The position numbers and the translations under genes were made by a program. Below, one piece after another: positions 6,590-15,334 of a stretch of 46,095 nucleotides of DNA. Within the stretch, counting starts at the first letter, position 1. Each line of letters begins with the position of its first letter. Under the pieces are notes generated by a model. That model was not told the DNA's origin and did not search any database. It saw only the letters and a program-made list of their open reading frames with translations. Where the stretch lies: contig CANQGD010000013.1 in assembly GCA_947601445.1 (NCBI GenBank), positions 1 to 46,095 on the forward strand, written 5' to 3'. The stretch comes from an uncultured Clostridia bacterium. Its GTDB lineage: Bacteria; Bacillota; Clostridia; Christensenellales; CAG-314.

Positions 6590-9500
6590 ATGAAGAAAAC
6601 AAGCAAAATACTTTTGACGTCCATCTTGACGATAGTGGCTTGCATCAGCCTCATTGCAGGAGCAACCTTTGCTCTGTTCACCAGTGAGAGCAAAACCAAC
6701 ATTGCCATTACCGCAGCCAAGGTGAACGTAAAAGCAAGTATCGATGAGAGTAGTTTAGGCTATTCTTATGACGAAATCGAATTGGAAGGCGCAAATGAAA
6801 ACATCGACTATCAAGTAGTTGACGGCAACCTGCAAATCAGCAAAATGGCTCCCGGCGACACGGTCAAGTTCGATGTAGATTTGGACAACACCAGCGACAT
6901 CGCAATCAAGTGGCAGCTTTCCGTATCGGCGGTTGACGAAACGCAAGCGGGTTTCTTCCAACTGCTCAATGTGGAAACAACCGGTTATTCAATGATTTCC
7001 ACTTCCAAAGCCAGTCTGACAGAGTGGCAGCTTGTTACTGAGCCCGGAGGAGAAATCGCTCCGCTGCACGTTTCCGTTACAATGCCTTCGGCTGTCACAA
7101 GCGCTCAGGTAGCAGCTTACTCACCCGACCAGACATTGGAAGTCAGAGTGACGGCGATCCAGGGCAATGCCAAAACAACCAATCCGCAACCCGACGTAAT
7201 CAACCTTCACGAGTCTTTTGACGTAACGGAGCTTGAAACCATGCTTGAATCGGCTACGGAACCGCAAAAAATCAACCTGCTCAACGACATAGAGCTTGAT
7301 GAAAGCGTCTCTTGGGAAGCTTTGGAGCTTATGGCAGGTTCCGAATTCAAAGGCAACGGACACACGATCTCCTTCAAAGAGGGCGATCCCACTCAATTGG
7401 TTGCGACAGCAGAAAGCACAACTATCAGCGACGTTACGCTTCGCCTTTCGACAGACTTCGGCAAGCGTTGCACTTGGGACGAAGCCGGAGAAACCGAAGT
7501 TGCTTGGCAGGCAAACAATGCAAACGGTTTGCAAATATTTGCTAATGAAGTAAACGGCGGCACGGCACACGCTGTTCCCACCCTGCACGCTCCCCGTGTA
7601 CGCAGAGCGGCTACCGTCATCGCACATACCTCTTCCACCTTCGAAGGAGAACTCGTTGAGCTTACGCAAAACATCGATCTTTCCGGACAGGAATGGACGC
7701 CCATAGGTGAAAAGGGTTCGGATGCTACCAAGTTGTTCAAGGGTACATTCGACGGTAAAGGCTATACGATCGCCAACCTTACATACACCACGGATCAAAG
7801 CGGTGCCGGACTGTTCAACGCCACGGGCGCTAAATTCCAAAACATCAAGTTGAACAACATCACCATTTCCGGTACAGAATATGTCGGCGCATTGGTCGGT
7901 TACGGTTACACCAGTAACTACGAAAACGTCACTGCTACCAACATCACGTTGAACGGCAATCACTTTGTAGGCGGTATCGCAGGCGGCAGCTATTCGGATT
8001 TTGTCAATTGCCATGTTGAACATCTTGTAATTACTTGTACGCCCGACGGTGAACCCGACCATTACGACAACGGTGACAAAGTCGGCGGTCTCATCGGCAT
8101 ACAGGAAAATGGCAATTTCACAATGGAAAATTGTTCCGTTACAGACGCAACTCTCACCGCGTTCCGTGATGTCGGCGGCTTTGTGGGTTATTCCAACACC
8201 GGTCATGTGACCGCTTCCAAGGTGGAAGACGTCCACATCATCATCGACAGAACAAAGGACTACAAAGATTCGGATACCGGTTTGGACAAACCCTTCAATG
8301 CCGATAGCTACATCGGTAGACCGAACGGAGATTGCAGCATAGACGAAACAAGTCGGAATGCGGTCAAGAACTTCACGGTAGAGTACAAAAATTGCCCGGG
8401 ATTCATTATGGATACCGACAACAACGGCTATGTGTTCAACAAAGAAGGTCTGGAAACATTCCGCGACAAAGTCAATAGCGGTTCAAGTTTCTCCGGCAAG
8501 AATATTTATTTGATGACGAATATCGACCTTGAAGGCGATGAATGGAAGCCGATAGGATATTATGGTAGTTCTGTTATGAATGTTCGAAACACATTTAGCG
8601 GCAATTTTGACGGAAACGGTTACACAATCAGCAATTTTACTATTACCGATACTCCCCAAACGAGCAGCAACTACTTTACGGCTGTAAACTATTATTACGG
8701 CGGACTTTTTGGTAGAATCAGCAACAGCACTGTTCAGAATGTCAATGTAGAAAATGTTACCGTCAATGGCTATATGTATCTTGGCGGCGTAGTGGATGAA
8801 GCGTATAATTCGACTATAAAGAATTGCGACGTTAACAACGTAACAATCAATGTTAATAGAAAAGTTGACGGAACTAATGGTTACAAGGGCAGTGGTTATG
8901 GCTATACCAATTTGTCCGATATTCACGCAGGTGCGATTGCGGGTTATACATATACATCTGATTCTGTTCGGGATTGCAGTGCCAATGCGACAATCAATAT
9001 TACAACTAAAACAGGTGAGTTGAAAAACGTTCAATGTGATGCAAACGACAAGATCATCGGTTTTGAAGTTGGTAGCGTTGAAGATTACATTGCAGCGGCG
9101 GGAATGATCAATGCGGAAGAATTCGATCTTGGCGCACTGAAAGCTAAAAGAGCAACTCCGATCACGGTGAACTTTGACGAAGGTGACTACGATTTCTTGA
9201 ACAAGGAATATGAACCCTGGAACATCAGGGGCTATATCTTTGACGGCAACGGCGCAGTCATCAAGAACCTTAGTAAGCGCAACAGCAACGGCTATGCAGG
9301 CTTCTTTGGCAGCATAGAGGATTGCGAAGTCAAGAATTTCGTGTTTGAAAATGCTAATCTCAGCGGCTGCGACGTAGGTGTTGTGGCAGGCAAGGCAATC
9401 AATTCCGATCTCGACAATATTACCGTCAGAGGCAATGTCAACCTTACCTGGCTTGCAAAACAGGGTATGAATTATAGCACAGAAAGCGGCATTGGAATTT

Positions 9501-10534
9501 TGACAGGCTACTGGAAAAACACAAACACAGATTTCAAATTTGCAGGCACGCTCGAATGTACGGCAAATATATCGTTCGGCAAGATCGCAAATGCAATTCC
9601 CGGTTCCATGGGTAGTGAGGGAGCAATGTGGTCAACCGACGAAGATACATACTATTTCGGTACTCAATACAATAGATTTACGTATGTGCCCGACGGAACG
9701 AATATAGTAGTGGGTCAAGGATATAGTCTGAACACTACGGGCGATCCTGAACAAGTATCCGGTCTGAATATCGGCGACAAGATTACACTGGGCAGCTATC
9801 CGCAAACCAAGGTTACCGAGGAGGAAATTTTGACTCAACTCGAAGAATACGAACAAGAGTCTGAGTGGACTCTTGATGAAGAAGCCGCTATGAAGTACAC
9901 AGACGTAACGCTTGCAAGCGGCGAAAAATACCGTGGTGTGTTCCTTACAAGTGAAAAAGAAATAAGCAACGGCTATGAAGCCGAAACATACTACTGGTTC
10001 CACTATGAGCCTATAACCTGGCGTGTTGTTGCTGTACCCCAAAGCAGGTTTTACGGTCAGATGTATACTTTATTTGCGGATTGCGTCCTCGACAGCCGTG
10101 TACGCTTTACTGTGGAAGAAGTAAGACCGGAAACAGGCGAGGAACTGTTAGTGTGGTTAAGCGACACGTTCTATAACACTGCATTTGATGCGAGCCAAAA
10201 AACGCTCCTCGATACATATGATTCCGTCAAAGGCAGTCCATTAAATGTTACTCTGTTGAAAGAGGCAGATTGGAAAACATTCCAAACAGAAGTGGGTTGG
10301 ACAGTTGAAAACAGACTCTCGGGCAGCGACTATGCGTTCTGCCAAGGACTTTGGAACAGCAACGGAGCACCCGCTTGGTGGCTGCGTTATGATGCCCAAC
10401 AATATAGTGCTGCTGTTCGCGGTACATCGTTGGATCCCATTGTGACACCACACAGTGCGTATGTAAACCAAAGCTACGGCGTTGTGCCCGTAATTTACAT
10501 GGATTATACCATAGATGCCTTAACACTTGACTAA
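6590..10534 (+). CDS. giant surface protein: SipW-cognate signal, TasA-like domain, GLUG-like beta-helix repeats, DUF6273-like C-terminus
   Basis: The protein has 1314 residues. Residues 1-25 are a signal ending AGATFALFTSE, the SipW-cognate type. About 30-205 resemble a TasA-like sandwich (MAPGDTVKFDVDLDNTSD). About 205-1050 hold repeated beta-helix-like segments with GLUG-type motifs: FKGTFDGKGYTIANLTY near 395, VGGLIG and VGGFVGY near 505-545, FSGNFDGNGYTISNFTI near 670, and YIFDGNGAVIKNL near 880. About 1058-1310 match DUF6273 (LGSYPQTKV, EPITWRVVAV, WLSDTFYNTAF, AWWLRYD, GVVPVIYMD), common at the ends of Clostridial surface proteins. No LPXTG or transmembrane C-terminus is present. TAAGGAGG precedes the ATG. 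It is the last gene before a strong terminator. A role in adhesion or matrix is inferred. Confidence 0.85.
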   Translation: MKKTSKILLTSILTIVACISLIAGATFALFTSESKTNIAITAAKVNVKASIDESSLGYSYDEIELEGANENIDYQVVDGNLQISKMAPGDTVKFDVDLDNTSDIAIKWQLSVSAVDETQAGFFQLLNVETTGYSMISTSKASLTEWQLVTEPGGEIAPLHVSVTMPSAVTSAQVAAYSPDQTLEVRVTAIQGNAKTTNPQPDVINLHESFDVTELETMLESATEPQKINLLNDIELDESVSWEALELMAGSEFKGNGHTISFKEGDPTQLVATAESTTISDVTLRLSTDFGKRCTWDEAGETEVAWQANNANGLQIFANEVNGGTAHAVPTLHAPRVRRAATVIAHTSSTFEGELVELTQNIDLSGQEWTPIGEKGSDATKLFKGTFDGKGYTIANLTYTTDQSGAGLFNATGAKFQNIKLNNITISGTEYVGALVGYGYTSNYENVTATNITLNGNHFVGGIAGGSYSDFVNCHVEHLVITCTPDGEPDHYDNGDKVGGLIGIQENGNFTMENCSVTDATLTAFRDVGGFVGYSNTGHVTASKVEDVHIIIDRTKDYKDSDTGLDKPFNADSYIGRPNGDCSIDETSRNAVKNFTVEYKNCPGFIMDTDNNGYVFNKEGLETFRDKVNSGSSFSGKNIYLMTNIDLEGDEWKPIGYYGSSVMNVRNTFSGNFDGNGYTISNFTITDTPQTSSNYFTAVNYYYGGLFGRISNSTVQNVNVENVTVNGYMYLGGVVDEAYNSTIKNCDVNNVTINVNRKVDGTNGYKGSGYGYTNLSDIHAGAIAGYTYTSDSVRDCSANATINITTKTGELKNVQCDANDKIIGFEVGSVEDYIAAAGMINAEEFDLGALKAKRATPITVNFDEGDYDFLNKEYEPWNIRGYIFDGNGAVIKNLSKRNSNGYAGFFGSIEDCEVKNFVFENANLSGCDVGVVAGKAINSDLDNITVRGNVNLTWLAKQGMNYSTESGIGILTGYWKNTNTDFKFAGTLECTANISFGKIANAIPGSMGSEGAMWSTDEDTYYFGTQYNRFTYVPDGTNIVVGQGYSLNTTGDPEQVSGLNIGDKITLGSYPQTKVTEEEILTQLEEYEQESEWTLDEEAAMKYTDVTLASGEKYRGVFLTSEKEISNGYEAETYYWFHYEPITWRVVAVPQSRFYGQMYTLFADCVLDSRVRFTVEEVRPETGEELLVWLSDTFYNTAFDASQKTLLDTYDSVKGSPLNVTLLKEADWKTFQTEVGWTVENRLSGSDYAFCQGLWNSNGAPAWWLRYDAQQYSAAVRGTSLDPIVTPHSAYVNQSYGVVPVIYMDYTIDALTLD

Positions 10535-10570
10535 GCGTTAATCTCAGACAGGCAATTCAAAACACAAAAA

Positions 10571-10608
10571 CGGCAGCCGGGGCGTTCGCGCCCGCGGCTG
10601 TCTTTTTT
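10571..10608 (+). terminator. terminator of the SipW/TasA operon
   Basis: A long GC-rich hairpin (CGGCAGCCGGGGCG, loop around TTCG, CGCCCGCGGCTGTC) is followed by six T residues, 37 bases after the stop of the giant gene. It is among the strongest terminators in the window. Confidence 0.9.
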
Positions 10609-10874
10609 GAAATTTCAAGTGTTGCGGCGTAGGTAATCCGCTCTATGTCAAATGTCGGCTCGTCTGCGATTTTTCCGAATATACAATGGACTCAGTCGTT
10701 CTGTTTCACGGCTGCGAGGAATGATTTTCTTATTTGCAAAGGGTGTGTTTTGCTCAAAGAGCGGCAGCACGTATTTCGATTATTTTGTTTCAAATGATTT
10801 CCGACGATACGTTGCTTGTCGTCGTTCCCTGCAATTTTGACTTGTTAGTTTCAAAATAAATTTTGCCGCACGCG
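10609..10874. other. intergenic stretch with no recognised gene
   Basis: A 62-codon open frame (10652-10840) has no Shine-Dalgarno and an Arg/Phe-rich sequence unlike a protein. No RNA gene or repeat was recognised. The next promoter begins at 10875. Confidence 0.4.
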
Positions 10875-10903
10875 TTGACAGAGGTCGGCGCAACTGTTAT
10901 AAT
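10875..10903 (+). promoter_or_regulatory. consensus sigma-A promoter for the 10960 gene
   Basis: TTGACA (10875-10880), a 17-base spacer, TATAAT (10898-10903): a perfect match. The predicted start is near 10910 with a 50-base leader. Confidence 0.85.
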
Positions 10904-10959
10904 AAAATATATTGTATCCCTATATACTCTATTTCGGCAAGGAAACAAAGGATAACCGC

Positions 10960-11469
10960 ATGAAAACTAAACGATACATTGCCAATCCACTTACGCTAAC
11001 CCTTTTTGCGGCTGTTGTTTGTATAAGCATTGCGGGTTTGGTGATATTTTGGACGTTTTCGTTTAGCCGCCCGGTGGAAAATTTGATCGTGTTGATATTT
11101 TCTTCCGCGCTTTTGATTTGTTTGCCCGTTTCTTTGTTTATTGTCGGCTTGACGGTGGGCGCGTTCGACACGGTTACCGTTCGTGAGGAAGATGTTATCG
11201 TACGTCGCTTCGGAAAGAAAATAAAGAGGTATTTGCTCAGCCAAAATACGCAACTCTATGTGCAAAAGAGCAACAAGGGCGTATCGCAGTATATAGAAAT
11301 TCGCTTTCCGGAATATTTCGAATCGGAAGTGCAGATAACCAAAGGTTTCCGTATGAGGGAGGGATATGTTTGTATTAATTACAGCCGCGCGCGATTGAAA
11401 CATGTGCGCAAAGTGCTGCAAAACTACAAAAACAACATAAATCCAATTCCGTGGTCTCAAAATTGGTAA
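10960..11469 (+). CDS. small two-helix membrane protein of unknown function
   Basis: I do not recognise the family by name. The 169 residues have two membrane helices near the N-terminus (about 12-33 and 41-65), then a soluble, probably cytoplasmic domain of about 100 residues with alternating beta strands (VTVREEDVIVRRFGKKIKRY), which resembles the bacterial PH-like domains that follow paired helices in many Gram-positive proteins. An upstream start at 10912 is possible in frame, but AAAGGA at 10947-10952 fixes ATG 10960. It stands alone under a perfect consensus promoter, so it is probably well expressed, and is closed by a bidirectional terminator. Confidence 0.7.
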   Translation: MKTKRYIANPLTLTLFAAVVCISIAGLVIFWTFSFSRPVENLIVLIFSSALLICLPVSLFIVGLTVGAFDTVTVREEDVIVRRFGKKIKRYLLSQNTQLYVQKSNKGVSQYIEIRFPEYFESEVQITKGFRMREGYVCINYSRARLKHVRKVLQNYKNNINPIPWSQNW

Positions 11470-11482
11470 CAACCGAAAAATC

Positions 11483-11512
11483 AAAATCTCACCGTTTTTG
11501 GTGAGATTTTTC
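11483..11512. terminator. bidirectional terminator
   Basis: AAAATCTCACC, loop, GGTGAGATTTTT. T-rich tails are present on both strands, so it can serve both the 10960 gene (+) and the bile salt hydrolase gene (-). Confidence 0.85.
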
Positions 11513-11612
11513 AATATAAATTTGTTTTTTTGAGAAAATATCTTTATTAGCCCCGCATATATGTCGAAATTTTAATATAAGTCATTTTTCATCGTCTCCG
11601 TTTGAAAAGCCG

Positions 11613-12590
11613 TCATACCGTTTTTTCCCAAACTATTTTTTGTTCGGTGCGCATCGGATAGCTTATCGGAGTGGTTCCTTCGAGATTTTCACGGTGCATA
11701 TCGACAGCCGTCAGACAACCATTATTGTAGGTGGTATAGTAGTAGATTCCTCTCGCGGCGTTGCAGCAAGAAGAGTAGATAGTGTATTCGTATCCGTGTT
11801 CCACGGCGCAGCTGCCTTTTTGTTGAGCAACTGAACCGAGCAGTTGAAAAAAGTGCCCGACGCAGCTTGTCTCGTCCTTTTCGCACACCGAATTGGCAAG
11901 AGCAAACGCCGCCCGCACAAAACGGCTTGCCGAACTCAGGTCTCCCGGCAAACCGAATCCACCTGCGCCGCGGCTGTACGGTTCTATGTGTAAATTGGGT
12001 GCAAATCGGTTGGACGCTATCTCGCGCGTTGCGCCCATATAGTGAGACAGATTCAACAGGTGAAAGTCAAAAGTCGGGCTGTTGGTCATTACGTTTGCGG
12101 GATTGTCGTATATTTTCAATCCGTCTGCGGTGCTTTCTACCACAATGGAAGCGTTTTTGTCGGCAATATGCCAATGCAACGGAGAGGCGGGCAGCCGTTC
12201 GTTGAAGTTTTCGTTGCACACGCTCACGTTTTGCAACAATTTACGCGCTTCGGCTACCGTTTTGCATTTACTCAACACAAAGGGTATCATTTCGAAGGAA
12301 GCGATATTGATTTTGTCCTCTTGCGGTGCAAAATAATGCGCAAATTTGGGAAAATTTAATCCCGCCATGCTCAAACCCATCTCATTGGTCGCGTCGTAAT
12401 AGAGTGGATAGTTGTCTTGCACAAATGCCATGCCGATCATCGCATAGTGATTGACCGTTTTTTCGGTATGGCGAAATTCTATCGGAAAATTTCTCGGCGT
12501 GATCGTTACCGACTCATTGTAGCTGAATTCATAATCGAGATTTCTGCCGAAGTAGTGATCTTTGGCAACAAAGGAAATAGAAGTGCACAT
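11613..12590 (-). CDS. bsh: bile salt hydrolase (choloylglycine hydrolase)
   Basis: This Ntn-hydrolase cleaves glycine or taurine from conjugated bile salts (EC 3.5.1.24). The 325 residues match the family. Met1 is followed by the nucleophile Cys2 (MCTSISF), and the other active-site residues are in place: Arg16 and Asp19 (GRNLDYEFSYNE), Asn79 (GLNFP), Asn170 (VMTNSPTFDF) and Arg223 (LSSASRFVRAAF). The substrate loop reads YSRGAGGFGLPGD; the S-R-x loop type has been linked to preference for taurine conjugates. The sequence resembles Lactobacillus/Enterococcus enzymes closely, so horizontal transfer among gut Firmicutes is possible. AGAGGT precedes the ATG. It is a single gene with its own promoter and no transporter beside it. 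It lacks a signal peptide, so it is cytoplasmic. Confidence 0.95.
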   Translation of the reverse strand: MCTSISFVAKDHYFGRNLDYEFSYNESVTITPRNFPIEFRHTEKTVNHYAMIGMAFVQDNYPLYYDATNEMGLSMAGLNFPKFAHYFAPQEDKINIASFEMIPFVLSKCKTVAEARKLLQNVSVCNENFNERLPASPLHWHIADKNASIVVESTADGLKIYDNPANVMTNSPTFDFHLLNLSHYMGATREIASNRFAPNLHIEPYSRGAGGFGLPGDLSSASRFVRAAFALANSVCEKDETSCVGHFFQLLGSVAQQKGSCAVEHGYEYTIYSSCCNAARGIYYYTTYNNGCLTAVDMHRENLEGTTPISYPMRTEQKIVWEKTV

Positions 12591-12625
12591 TTTTTACCTC
12601 TTTTACAATGAATTATGTATTGAGT

Positions 12626-12654
12626 ATTATACTATACATATTTGCAAATTTCAA
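12626..12654 (-). promoter_or_regulatory. sigma-A promoter of bsh
   Basis: On the minus strand: TTGAAA (12649-12654), a 17-base spacer, TATAAT (12626-12631). The leader is about 30 bases. Confidence 0.8.
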
Positions 12655-12728
12655 TAAGATTGGTAAATTCGAGTAATTTTGTCACGAAAAACCATCGATG
12701 TTAAATGCGGGAATTTTACGCGCGCAAC

Positions 12729-12757
12729 TGTACACAATAGAAATTGTGTGGTACAAT
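12729..12757 (+). promoter_or_regulatory. promoter giving a probably leaderless mRNA
   Basis: TGTACA (12729-12734), a 17-base spacer, TACAAT (12752-12757). The -10 ends only six bases before ATG 12764, so transcription should start at or next to the start codon. No Shine-Dalgarno is present. Confidence 0.55.
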
Positions 12758-12763
12758 GTCGAT

Positions 12764-13219
12764 ATGAAAAAAATCTTATTTTCGGCGGTGGTGATTTGTA
12801 TGTGTTTGTGCGCTTTTGTTATAGGCGGCACGGGTTTTGCCAAAACGTTCGGCTTGGACGGCGAGGAACGTCCTTTTATGGTATTTACCGATGTGGATAA
12901 GCTTGCGAGTTATCGTGCAAGCCACGAGGGGGATTTTTTCAATCTCGATGAAGAGCAATATGCCGCGTACAACGAGGATTTCTTTGAAACAAATGCTCTG
13001 GTAATGTTTCTTACGCAAGGTATGAGCGGTTCCATTCGCTGCGTTGCAGAGCAAACGCGTTTGGAAAACGGCGCTTTGTACGTTCGCGTAAAGGAACTCA
13101 GTCCTCCTATGCACACGATGGACCTCAAATACAACGTTCTCGCCGTTGCGGTACCTCGCGAGGTTGCGCAGCAAATCAAAGCGGTATATATAGAGGCTTA
13201 CAGGGTGGATATTCGCTAA
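12764..13219 (+). CDS. small exported protein, possibly PrcB-like
   Basis: This 151-residue protein has an N-terminal signal or anchor (KKILFSAVVICMCLCAFVIG) and an extracytoplasmic domain. The C-terminal half (ALVMFLTQGMSGSIRCVAEQ, then ALYVRVKELSP and a final strand) has the strand pattern of the PrcB C-terminal domain found in Gram-positive exported proteins; the match is by eye and weak. The frame opens at 12698, but the earlier residues are not protein-like and ATG 12764 begins a typical signal. There is no Shine-Dalgarno; the -10 box abuts the start. It is monocistronic and divergent from bsh. Confidence 0.6.
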   Translation: MKKILFSAVVICMCLCAFVIGGTGFAKTFGLDGEERPFMVFTDVDKLASYRASHEGDFFNLDEEQYAAYNEDFFETNALVMFLTQGMSGSIRCVAEQTRLENGALYVRVKELSPPMHTMDLKYNVLAVAVPREVAQQIKAVYIEAYRVDIR

Positions 13220-13327
13220 ATATCCGTACGGGATAAACGCGTAAATTGTATTGAAATTTTACGTTATCAAGCATTTTCGGCTTGCGGCGCAGTGTATTGC
13301 GGCAAAATGAAGCAGCCCCGTTTTTGC

Positions 13328-13341
13328 AGCGAAATTTCGCT
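13328..13341. promoter_or_regulatory. perfect palindrome upstream of the flavodiiron promoter
   Basis: AGCGAAATTTCGCT, 14 bp with no spacer, lies 31 bases upstream of the -35 box. It may be an operator; no T run follows, so it is not a terminator. Confidence 0.3.
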
Positions 13342-13372
13342 TAAATGTGTTTCATTTTCTCATTGCTTTTGA

Positions 13373-13401
13373 TAGACAAAATTTTTTATCTGTGAGATAA
13401 T
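13373..13401 (+). promoter_or_regulatory. promoter of the flavodiiron gene
   Basis: TAGACA (13373-13378), a 17-base spacer, GATAAT (13396-13401). The leader is about 25 bases. Confidence 0.6.
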
Positions 13402-13433
13402 TTTCAAGTAAAATCACAAATAGAGGTGAACCA

Positions 13434-14585
13434 ATGAAGTTGCACGGCGACATAAAATATATCGGAGTAAACGATCATCAAATAGATTTGTTCGAAGGGC
13501 AGTACGTTGTTCCAAACGGTATGGCGTACAACAGTTATTTGATAAACGACGAAAAAACAGCGGTTATCGATACGGTGGATTGTCGTTTTTCGGGAGAGTG
13601 GCTGTTGAATCTCGCAACCGAACTCAACGGCAGAGTTCCCGATTATCTCGTGATACAGCATATGGAACCGGATCACAGCGGCAGTATAGGAGAATTTTTG
13701 AGATTGTATCCCAATACGGTCGTAGTCGGAAATGCAAAAACTTTCTTGATATTGGACAACTTTTGGGGGGAAGAAATTGTAAAAAACCGTCTTGAAGTAA
13801 AAGACGGAGAAAAATTGACCCTCGGTAAGCACGAACTCACTTTTGTGTTTGCTCCGATGGTTCATTGGCCCGAAGTTATGGTCAGCTACGACGCTTATGC
13901 CAAGACGCTTTTTTCCGCCGACGGTTTCGGCAAATTCGGCGCATTGGACGCGGAAGAAGAATGGGATTGCGAGGCACGCAGATATTATATTGGAATTGTC
14001 GGCAAGTACGGCAACAGCGTACAAATTTTGCTTAAAAAAGCCGCCAAGTTAGATATAGAAACCATCTGCCCGTTGCACGGTCCCATATTGACGGAAAATT
14101 TGCAACATTATATTTCGTTGTATGATATTTGGTCAAGCTACCGTACAGAGAGTGAAGGCGTTTGCATTTGTTATACATCCGTTTACGGGCATACAAAGCA
14201 AGCGGCTCAACTGCTCGCGGACGAACTTGCAAAAAACGGATGCCCCAAGGTGGCTGTTGCCGATCTTGCCCGAGACGATATGGCGGAGGCTGTGGAGGAC
14301 GCTTTTCGTTACGGGAAGTTGGTGCTTGCCACAACTACCTACAATGCAAGTATTTTCCCGTTTATGCACGATTTTTTGACTCGTCTTGCGGAACACAATT
14401 TCCAAAACAGACATGTAGCCATTATCGAAAACGGCAGTTGGGCGCCGATGGCGGCAAAAGTAATAACAGAATTGCTTTCTACTTGCAAAAACATCACGTT
14501 TGACGGCACAGTAACAATACTTTCCGCGTTGACCGATGAAAATCGTGCGCAAATTGCCGCTCTTGCAAAAAAATTGTGCGAATAA
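13434..14585 (+). CDS. fprA: A-type flavodiiron protein (FprA family), O2 or NO reductase
   Basis: Flavodiiron proteins reduce oxygen to water, or NO to N2O, in the cytoplasm of anaerobes. The 383 residues have two domains. The metallo-beta-lactamase-like diiron domain (1-240) carries His76-x-Glu78-x-Asp80-His81 (HMEPDHSG), a His in PMVHWPEV, an Asp in SADGFGKFG and a His in PLHGPI, so the site is complete. The flavodoxin domain (from about 244) starts CICYTSVYGHTKQAAQ and has NGSWAPMAAK. No C-terminal rubredoxin or flavin reductase domain is fused, so it is class A. AGAGGTG precedes the ATG. Together with rubrerythrin at 33696 it points to a strict anaerobe that meets oxygen. The gene is monocistronic. 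Confidence 0.95.
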   Translation: MKLHGDIKYIGVNDHQIDLFEGQYVVPNGMAYNSYLINDEKTAVIDTVDCRFSGEWLLNLATELNGRVPDYLVIQHMEPDHSGSIGEFLRLYPNTVVVGNAKTFLILDNFWGEEIVKNRLEVKDGEKLTLGKHELTFVFAPMVHWPEVMVSYDAYAKTLFSADGFGKFGALDAEEEWDCEARRYYIGIVGKYGNSVQILLKKAAKLDIETICPLHGPILTENLQHYISLYDIWSSYRTESEGVCICYTSVYGHTKQAAQLLADELAKNGCPKVAVADLARDDMAEAVEDAFRYGKLVLATTTYNASIFPFMHDFLTRLAEHNFQNRHVAIIENGSWAPMAAKVITELLSTCKNITFDGTVTILSALTDENRAQIAALAKKLCE

Positions 14586-14621
14586 CGCCGATATGCGTTT
14601 TATGCGAGCGTTCTCTTATAA

Positions 14622-14654
14622 AAAAATTCTCGCCCGCGAGGGGTGAGATTTTTT
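14622..14654. terminator. bidirectional terminator between fprA and pth
   Basis: TCTCGCCC, loop GCGAG, GGGTGAGA (one G-U) is followed by six T on the plus strand. The A run before it gives T residues on the minus strand for pth. Confidence 0.85.
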
Positions 14655-14669
14655 ATGAACGAATTGTGT

Positions 14670-15230
14670 TTAATGATTGTATTTTTGCATAACGGAATCT
14701 ATATCCGCACCGTGTATAAAGTCAAATAGGGCTTTCGCCGCACTGTCCAACGCGGGGTCGAGCAATGTTCTGTCCTCATCGCAAATTTGCGAAAGCACGT
14801 ATTCGATTCGCGGCATCACGGTTTCTTTGCCTATTCCCACGCGTATACGCGGAAAATCTTCCGTGTTTAGCAACTGTACGATATTTTTCATTCCGTTGTG
14901 ACTGCCTGCTGAGCCTTTTGCGCGTATGCGCAGTTTGCCCAGCGGTATGTCCGTGTCATCGTATACTACAATCAGTTTGCCCTTTTCTATCTTGTATTTG
15001 CGGCACAGTTCGAGTACCGCTTCTCCCGACAGATTCATATATGTTACGGGTTTGGCAATTACAACTTTTTCTCCGTTTACGTTGATATGCGCGGTGACCG
15101 CTTTACATTCACCCTTGAAAAAATCCGTGTTCAGCATGCTTACCAACCTGTCCACAGCGGAAAAACCCATATTGTGCGGAGTGTTGAAATATTTTTTTTC
15201 CGGATTGCCCAATCCGACTACAAGATACAT
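14670..15230 (-). CDS. pth: peptidyl-tRNA hydrolase
   Basis: Pth frees tRNA from peptidyl-tRNA that drops off the ribosome. The 186 residues from this start match the family. Asn9 (GLGNPE) and the catalytic His19 (NTPHNMG) are present, as are VTYMNLSG, the Asp in YDDTDIPLG and the GSAGSHNGMKN loop. The open frame extends 29 codons upstream, but AAAAGGAAATAAT precedes the internal ATG at 15230 and the family begins there (MYLVVGLGNPE). The gene is divergent from mfd; pth-mfd adjacency is widespread in Bacillota, usually as a same-strand pair, so the divergent layout is a small variation. Confidence 0.96.
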   Translation of the reverse strand: MYLVVGLGNPEKKYFNTPHNMGFSAVDRLVSMLNTDFFKGECKAVTAHINVNGEKVVIAKPVTYMNLSGEAVLELCRKYKIEKGKLIVVYDDTDIPLGKLRIRAKGSAGSHNGMKNIVQLLNTEDFPRIRVGIGKETVMPRIEYVLSQICDEDRTLLDPALDSAAKALFDFIHGADIDSVMQKYNH

Positions 15231-15305
15231 ATTATTTCCTTTTTCGCCGCCGAAACCGAGCGAATTTGCGGTTGAATATTTGACATTGCCGCCTTTATCG
15301 CAAAA

Positions 15306-15334
15306 ATAATACCACAAAAAATGCCGATTGTAAA
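15306..15334 (-). promoter_or_regulatory. promoter of pth
   Basis: On the minus strand: TTTACA (15329-15334), a 17-base spacer, TATTAT (15306-15311). Its -35 lies inside the shared palindrome. Confidence 0.75.

Noticed and set aside
7121-8236. A 371-codon open frame on the minus strand inside the giant surface gene
   Set aside because: It arises from the codon bias of the repetitive plus-strand gene; no start signal and no recognisable domain.
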